Below are positions 49,879 to 55,321 of a DNA stretch of 58,122 bases, in pieces. The notes under the pieces were generated by a model, which searched no databases, was not told the DNA's origin, and was given only the letters and a program-made list of their open reading frames with translations. Numbering within the stretch: position 1 is the stretch's first letter; each line of letters begins with the position of its first letter. The stretch is from positions 1 through 58,122 of IMG/VR virus record IMGVR_UViG_3300024057_000003, one strand, 5' to 3'. Position numbers and translations under genes: made by a program. The DNA comes from a virus.

Positions 49879-49908
49879 TATCAACAGGGGGGGGCTTTGT
49901 GATAGGAT
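49879..49908 (+). promoter_or_regulatory. Late-type promoter candidate (TATCAA-N18-TAGGAT)
   Basis: TATCAA at 49879-49884, 18 bases, TAGGAT at 49903-49908, about 30 bases before the ATG at 49938. It resembles the TATACA-type promoters in the other blocks but has one more spacer base and a weaker -35. It is the only candidate promoter for the 49938-58122 block. Confidence 0.5.
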
Positions 49909-49937
49909 GTGGAGGATCGTTTTCCGGAGGGAGAATC

Positions 49938-51005
49938 ATGCTCAAGCCCGGACACGTACTCGACATCTACGATGATGCTCAAGGGCAGCACCTCGCAGAC
50001 GGCACGCTCTTGAAGAAGTATGGCGAGCTGAGGGTCGATACCCCCGCCGAGCTGGCCAAGCTCCCTGACACCGAATTCGCGCTCGTCGTCTTCTCCAAGA
50101 CGGGCGAGAAGCATCGGAAGTTCCCGTTCCACCATCCCGAGGCGCTGGCCATGTCCCTCCACTACTTCGAGAAGGTGGCGGGGGATCTGCATCCCAAGGC
50201 CAGGACGATCGCGGCTTCCCGGCTCCATTCCGCCCACCTGCGGTTCGGCGCGGAGCCGACGGAGGAGATCAGCAAGCTCGCCAGCGCCGACGTCGTCGGG
50301 CCGTACTTCAACGTGGCCGAGGATCGGGAGGACAACCGTGTGTTCCTGCGGCCGGACGATCTGGCCGCTGCGGCGGAGCCCACCAAGTACGCGGTCAAGC
50401 GCGTCAGCGTGGATGGCTCGATCCTGGAAGCCTTCCCGATCACCGATGCCGTCCAGACTCAGGCGTCGGTGGTCGAGTTCAAGAAGGTTGCGTACGAGCT
50501 TCCAGCCCACGACCGCTACGGGACGGCGCTCACGTTGCAAGCCAGCCTCCGGCAGTTCGGCGTGCCGAAGGATGACGGGCTGGCCAAGCTCGCCTCGTTC
50601 GATCCGAACCCCGCCTTCGAGGCGCACGTGGCCGCCCGGATGGAAGCCTTGACCGATGATGGGGAGAAGAAGGTCCTGTCCGACCTCGTCAAGCTCGCCG
50701 AGAAACTGCCTGCCCCTCACATGGCGCGGGCGCTGGAGGACTTCGACCGCAAGACCGGCCTCCACCACTACTGGGATCAGCGGATCCGCAATCCGTGGGA
50801 CTCCTGCTACCAGCAGAAGACGGCGGGGATCAAGCAGGACGACAAGACGATCACGAAGGAGGCTCTCGTTTCCCTGATCGACTCGGGGAAGCTCAAGGGC
50901 ATCTTCAAAGAGTCCACCCTCAAGGATTTTCGCAAGGCTCCGGTGGAAGTATTCCAGAGCCTTCCGACGCCGACGAAGAACACCATCGCGGGCATGATTG
51001 CCTGA
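49938..51005 (+). CDS. Hypothetical Lys/Ala-rich protein, head-block style (355 aa)
   Basis: Unknown 355-residue helical protein starting MLKPGHVLDIYDDAQGQHLA. It contains repeated K-[VL]-A motifs (EKVAG, SKLAS, KKVAY, AKLAS), like the head genes at 4555-12747. It has GGAGGGAG upstream. The in-frame ORF begins much earlier, but its first part is the shadow of the minus-strand genes. It precedes the phosphoesterase gene, and a common role with it cannot be judged. Confidence 0.7.
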   Translation: MLKPGHVLDIYDDAQGQHLADGTLLKKYGELRVDTPAELAKLPDTEFALVVFSKTGEKHRKFPFHHPEALAMSLHYFEKVAGDLHPKARTIAASRLHSAHLRFGAEPTEEISKLASADVVGPYFNVAEDREDNRVFLRPDDLAAAAEPTKYAVKRVSVDGSILEAFPITDAVQTQASVVEFKKVAYELPAHDRYGTALTLQASLRQFGVPKDDGLAKLASFDPNPAFEAHVAARMEALTDDGEKKVLSDLVKLAEKLPAPHMARALEDFDRKTGLHHYWDQRIRNPWDSCYQQKTAGIKQDDKTITKEALVSLIDSGKLKGIFKESTLKDFRKAPVEVFQSLPTPTKNTIAGMIA

Positions 51006-51017
51006 TCGGGGAGGGCC

Positions 51018-51581
51018 ATGCCGAAGGACCTCTTCGCGCCCGGAATCTACGACCCCAAGCGCTCCGAGGTTATCCCGACCGTCACGAAGCCGGAGCGTTG
51101 GAAGAGCGTGATCCATCAGCACAAGGCGTTCAAGGCAGGGCCTCACTTCGATCTCCGGCTCTTGGAGCCCGGGACCGACAATCTGCATAGCTGGGCGCTC
51201 AGGAAGCTCCCAAAGCCAGGCGAGAAGGCGCTGGCCGTTCTCCAGCCCACCCACAGCGCGGACTACATCGGGTTCAAGGGCGTGATCCCCAAGGGCTATG
51301 GTGCCGGGTCGGTGGGGATCCACTCGAAGAAAAGCGTCAAGGTCATCAAGGCCGAGCCGGGGAAGATCAGCTTCGAGCGGGGGAAGGAACTCTTCACGCT
51401 CGTCAAGACCAAGCCGAAGGGGAAGCGGGACAAGGACTGGTTGCTGATCAACAGGACCAAGCAGGCTTCGGCCGGCGGCGGCGGTGGCATTGGATCGAGC
51501 GGAGGAATCGTCGCTCTGCTCTTCACGAATCTCCTGCGTGGGACGAAGCTCTCGAAGATCGTGAAAGGAAAGAAGGGCTGA
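51018..51581 (+). CDS. LigD-type 3'-phosphoesterase domain protein (187 aa)
   Basis: A stand-alone homologue of the 3'-phosphoesterase domain of bacterial DNA ligase D, which trims 3'-phosphate and ribonucleotide ends in non-homologous end joining. The first part has RWKSVIHQHKAFKAGPHFDL with His33, His35, His43, Asp45 and Arg47, matching the HxxxxxHYDFRLE family core. HSWALRK follows (57-63). HSADYIGFKGVIPKGYGAG (79-97) carries the conserved His and the GVIPKG motif. WLLINR at 141-146 closes the domain. A Gly-rich C-terminal tail is added. The enzyme could repair phage DNA ends, or be packaged and act early. Confidence 0.85.
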   Translation: MPKDLFAPGIYDPKRSEVIPTVTKPERWKSVIHQHKAFKAGPHFDLRLLEPGTDNLHSWALRKLPKPGEKALAVLQPTHSADYIGFKGVIPKGYGAGSVGIHSKKSVKVIKAEPGKISFERGKELFTLVKTKPKGKRDKDWLLINRTKQASAGGGGGIGSSGGIVALLFTNLLRGTKLSKIVKGKKG

Positions 51582-52495
51582 TGGCTGGTCAGGTCGAAGA
51601 CTTCGATCCCTCAACGGAATTCGACTTCCTGAAGAAGTCAGTGGCACTCCCCAAGTCGGGTGCTTCGGAATTCAAGTCCGAAGGCGTCCAAGCCGTCAAT
51701 CTCCAGGAGGAGCTGACCAAGGAGGCGCAGGGTCCCGGTGCCGCTCCTCTTCGTGACTTGGACGATGCCGACAGCGATCTGCCGCCTGCCGACCTCCCGA
51801 TTGCGGCGCCGGCCGCGAAGGCCGCGCCCGTTGCTGTGGTCAAGGCGAAGCCTCCCGAACGCGCCAAGGAATCCTCCTTCTTCTCCACCTCGCGTTCGAC
51901 ACCGATTGAGCTGGACCGCACGCTGATCGACAAGTACGGCGTGGAGTGGCTCGACTGGGAGCCGGAGACGATCACGCAGTCGATCCGGCAGGACTGGAAC
52001 ACCCAGATCAGCCGGATCAACATGGACAAGATCATGGCCTCGAAGCTCCTCCACGTCTCCGACGAGTTCTGGAGACACTGGGAGGTATTCCAGAAGGTTG
52101 TCCTGTCCTTCAACAACATCACCCCGCTTTTCGATCGCGTCCAGGAGGTGACGGTCGCTCAGATCGTACACGCCCTCAACCAAGTGGGGGAGATCCGCAA
52201 AGAGGAGTTCCAGGACGAGGTCCTCTACTACATCGCCACTATGGCCAAAGAGGAAGGGTTCATCTGGTTGCCCTCCCCATTGGAGCCAGCCCAGAAGCAC
52301 CTCGACGAACTCAATCCTCCCGAGGCGGCCACGCTCAAGGCCGAGATCCGGGAGCGGTGGGAATCCTTGGACGGCGGCGATCTACGCAAGATGGAGTTTC
52401 AGGAGGACCTCTACGGCGTTCATCTCGCCAAGCTGGCCTCCATCGACCTCTACCTCGACGGAATGTCCGCGCCGGAGAACGAGGAGGATGTTTGA
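51581..52495 (+). CDS. Hypothetical protein with Ala/Pro-rich linker (304 aa)
   Basis: Unknown 304-residue protein. The N-terminal 110 residues are low-complexity Ala/Pro/Asp/Lys-rich, including a PAAKAAPVAVVKAKPPERAK linker. Residues 110-304 are helical with several Trp and Phe residues (WLDWEPETITQSIRQDW) and an acidic end. It overlaps both neighbours (TGATG at start, TTTGATGA at end). Possibly a head or packaging protein given the adjacent portal; function unknown. Confidence 0.65.
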   Translation: MAGQVEDFDPSTEFDFLKKSVALPKSGASEFKSEGVQAVNLQEELTKEAQGPGAAPLRDLDDADSDLPPADLPIAAPAAKAAPVAVVKAKPPERAKESSFFSTSRSTPIELDRTLIDKYGVEWLDWEPETITQSIRQDWNTQISRINMDKIMASKLLHVSDEFWRHWEVFQKVVLSFNNITPLFDRVQEVTVAQIVHALNQVGEIRKEEFQDEVLYYIATMAKEEGFIWLPSPLEPAQKHLDELNPPEAATLKAEIRERWESLDGGDLRKMEFQEDLYGVHLAKLASIDLYLDGMSAPENEEDV

Positions 52496-53334
52496 TGAAT
52501 CCTCTCCTGGCTTCGTTCGTTGACGAAGCCTGCAAGCCCATGCCCGCTGAGGCGATCTTCAAGGAGGCGGTTCGCAAGGAACTGCGTGCTCTTCGGAAGC
52601 TCAAGGGCGTGTGGAAGAAGATCCCTCCTGCCGGGAAGGCGGGCGTCGGTGCGGCGGCTGGAGGTCTGGGGTACATGGGGGCCACTGGCCGTCTCCAAGA
52701 GCACTTCTTCGGGAAGATGACCGAGGGCGTCGAACTCGCCACGGCCGACGAGCCGATTCCGATCGCGAAGGACAGCCGTGGCACCGAGATCCTCAAGTGG
52801 ATCAAGAGGTTCAAGAAGGACCACCCCGAAGTGAAGGACGTGCCCGTCTACGTCTCCGGCCGCGTGGAAACGAGCCAGTACATCACCGATGCCGCGTTCA
52901 AGCTCCCGGGCAGCGCGGAAGGGCTGAAGGAGGAGTACAAGATCACCAAGCCGGGGATCTACCTCCGTGAGATGTCCGCGCCGATCGCGCTTCACGAGCT
53001 GGGCCACGTCGCGCTGGACAGGAAGGTCCCGGGGATCTCGCTCCTCACCCACGGTGCATCGCTCGCGGCCCTCCCCCTCCTGGCCAGCGTCATCTTCCGC
53101 AAGCCCGTCAAGAAGGCGGGGTTCATCGAGCGATTTGCCCCCGCAATCTCGGCGGCGCTACAGCTACCTCTTCTTGCCGAAGAGGCGGGAGCAAGTATAA
53201 TTGCTGAGAAGACGCTTCGTGAGCGGGGGGAGACGGGGAAGAAACGTCTTCTCCCGGCCTGGCTTACTTACGCGGTCGCCGCCGGAACGCTTCCGACAGC
53301 GACAGCCGCAGCCACGTTCTTGAAGAGGCTCTGA
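52495..53334 (+). CDS. Membrane protein with HELGH zinc-metallopeptidase motif (279 aa)
   Basis: A 279-residue protein. The motif IALHELGHVALD (164-175), with HELGH at 167-171, is the HExxH zinc-binding signature of metallopeptidases. Glu229/Glu230 (LAEEAGAS) are candidates for a third ligand like those of M48-type enzymes. The surrounding C-terminal half is hydrophobic (LLTHGASLAALPLLASVIF, LLPAWLTYAVAAGTLPTATA), suggesting several membrane-associated helices. The N-terminal 30 residues (IFKEAVRKELRALRKLKG) are basic and leader-like. Placed directly before the portal gene; substrate unknown. Confidence 0.65.
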   Translation: MNPLLASFVDEACKPMPAEAIFKEAVRKELRALRKLKGVWKKIPPAGKAGVGAAAGGLGYMGATGRLQEHFFGKMTEGVELATADEPIPIAKDSRGTEILKWIKRFKKDHPEVKDVPVYVSGRVETSQYITDAAFKLPGSAEGLKEEYKITKPGIYLREMSAPIALHELGHVALDRKVPGISLLTHGASLAALPLLASVIFRKPVKKAGFIERFAPAISAALQLPLLAEEAGASIIAEKTLRERGETGKKRLLPAWLTYAVAAGTLPTATAAATFLKRL

Positions 53335-53335
53335 T

Positions 53336-55312
53336 ATGCCGGTAAGTGGAGTCCCTGGAGACACGTCATTCGGCGGTGGAAGCCGGGCAACAGGGCGCGC
53401 GCAGTTCTACCCATCGCCCTTCTTCGACATCGCTGGCACCTATTTCCCCGAGACCCCGAAGGCGCTCTTCCGGTTCTGCCGGTACTACTACTACACGATC
53501 GGGATCATCGGGGCCGCGGTCGACGTCCACGCCGCCTACCCGGTGACTGGACTGGCGATCGACAGCGACGACGAGGATCTGAGCAAGAAGTGGGACCAGA
53601 TCCTCAACAAGCGCTTCAAGATCACGGCCTTCCTCGTCGAGGCGGGCAAGGACTACGTCACGTACGGCAACTGCTTCATCTCGATCTACATCCCCCAGAA
53701 GCGGTATCTCGTCTGCCCGAACTGCAAGACGAATCATCCGATCGACACGGTCTCCTATGAGTTCAAGGCGTTCCGCTTCCAAGGGGCGTGCAAGAAGTGT
53801 GGCAATCACGTCCGTTACGAAGTGAAGGACGAGCCGACGAAGGACATCAATCAGGTGAACCTCGTCCGGTGGTCGCCCGAGAACATCGACATCGAGTACA
53901 ACCCGATCACAGGCGAGCACCGCTACAAGTATGCGATCCCGAACGAGATCAAGAGGTTGGTCACCTTGGGCCGGCGGCACATCATCGAGACGATGCCGGT
54001 TTCTTTCTTGGAAGCGATCCGGGACAACCTCAACGTCGAGTTCAACCCCAAGAACCTGTTCCACCTGAAGCGCCCCTCTCTGGCCGAGAAGAACATGGGC
54101 TGGGGCGAACCAGCGATGATCCGGAACCTCAAGGATCTCTACTACCTCCAGATCCTCAAGAAGGCGCGCGAGCAGGTCGCCCATCAGCACATCGTTCCGC
54201 TCTGGGTGATCTTCCCCCAGCCGCACGGGGAGTTGAATCCCTACGAGCATCTCAACCTCGCGGAGTGGCGCGGCCGGATGGAGAATGAACTCAAGCAGTG
54301 GCGGCAAGATCCAAACTACATCCCGATCATGCCGATGCCCGTGGGATTCCAGTTCATCGGAGGCTCGTTCAAAAATCTGGACACGACCCCGGAGACGCAG
54401 AACCTCCTCCTGAACATCCTCGCCGGGATGAACATGCCGCAGGAGTTCGTGTACGGCGGCCTCCAGTACTCGGGGACCAGCTTCTCGATCCGGATGCTGT
54501 CGAACCTCTTCAGCACGTATCGCGGCCAGTTGAGCGAGTTCCTCAACGGCTTCTTCATCCCGCGGCTCTCCGAGGTCTTCTCGATCGAGCCTGTGCAGAC
54601 GCACTTCACCGATCTCAAGCTCGCAGACGACGTGCAGAAGAAGCAGGTCCTCCTCGCCCTCAATCAGCAGAACAAGCTCTCGACCGGAACCCTGCTGTCG
54701 GAGATGGATCTCGACGCCAGCATGGAGATGAAGAAGATCAAGGACGAGCTGGAGGAGCAGGGCGAGATCCTGGGCAAGCAGATGGTCACCCAGGAGAAGG
54801 CGAAGGCCGAGGCGTTGCTCGCCAACATCCGGGGCCAGATCAAGGCGAGGCTCATGGAGCAGCCGATCGCCCAGGAAGTGGCCGACGAACTCAACACCAA
54901 GGTCATCCTCGACAACCCCGACCGGCCGTTCAAGATCAACCATCAGCTCTGGCAGCACATCTTCCAAGGTGGCGGGGAGGGCGCGTCCTCCGATGGCGGG
55001 CAACCCTTCTTCCAGCTCTCCCCCGCAGACATCCCGGCGACGGTGAAGTCGCTGGCGAAGTCCATCCAGGGCAACAACGAGAAGCGCAGGAAGGAAATCC
55101 TTTCGGAACTTCAGGCCTCGATGCCGATCATGCACGACCTCGTCTCGAATGAGTTGGCCGCGCAACCCGGACAGGGCGGGAATGGGTCGTCGAACAAGGA
55201 AGTCCTGCCGCGCCCGCGCGGAGCAAATACAGCGACGAGCACCAAGGGAACGACGGCCGACATGCGCCCGCTCCCGCCCAAGAACCCGCCCCGCAGGAAA
55301 GGTAGCAATTAA
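53336..55312 (+). CDS. Portal protein with internal zinc ribbon (658 aa)
   Basis: Portal-like protein of 658 aa. The start (RFCRYYYYTIGIIGAAVDV, about 46-64) and the central stretches GEPAMIRNLKDLYYLQIL and EFVYGGLQYSGTSFSIRMLS (wing/clip-like region near 375-395) resemble phage portal proteins, which form the head-vertex dodecamer for DNA passage. Residues 127-155 carry two CxxC pairs (CPNCKTNH, ACKKCGNH), a zinc ribbon uncommon for portals. A long helical C-terminal part and a basic Pro/Arg-rich tail follow. Portal separated from the capsid genes by about 40 kb is unusual. No ribosome binding site is obvious; translation may be coupled to the upstream gene. Confidence 0.65.
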   Translation: MPVSGVPGDTSFGGGSRATGRAQFYPSPFFDIAGTYFPETPKALFRFCRYYYYTIGIIGAAVDVHAAYPVTGLAIDSDDEDLSKKWDQILNKRFKITAFLVEAGKDYVTYGNCFISIYIPQKRYLVCPNCKTNHPIDTVSYEFKAFRFQGACKKCGNHVRYEVKDEPTKDINQVNLVRWSPENIDIEYNPITGEHRYKYAIPNEIKRLVTLGRRHIIETMPVSFLEAIRDNLNVEFNPKNLFHLKRPSLAEKNMGWGEPAMIRNLKDLYYLQILKKAREQVAHQHIVPLWVIFPQPHGELNPYEHLNLAEWRGRMENELKQWRQDPNYIPIMPMPVGFQFIGGSFKNLDTTPETQNLLLNILAGMNMPQEFVYGGLQYSGTSFSIRMLSNLFSTYRGQLSEFLNGFFIPRLSEVFSIEPVQTHFTDLKLADDVQKKQVLLALNQQNKLSTGTLLSEMDLDASMEMKKIKDELEEQGEILGKQMVTQEKAKAEALLANIRGQIKARLMEQPIAQEVADELNTKVILDNPDRPFKINHQLWQHIFQGGGEGASSDGGQPFFQLSPADIPATVKSLAKSIQGNNEKRRKEILSELQASMPIMHDLVSNELAAQPGQGGNGSSNKEVLPRPRGANTATSTKGTTADMRPLPPKNPPRRKGSN

Positions 55313-55321
55313 CCAGGACCG

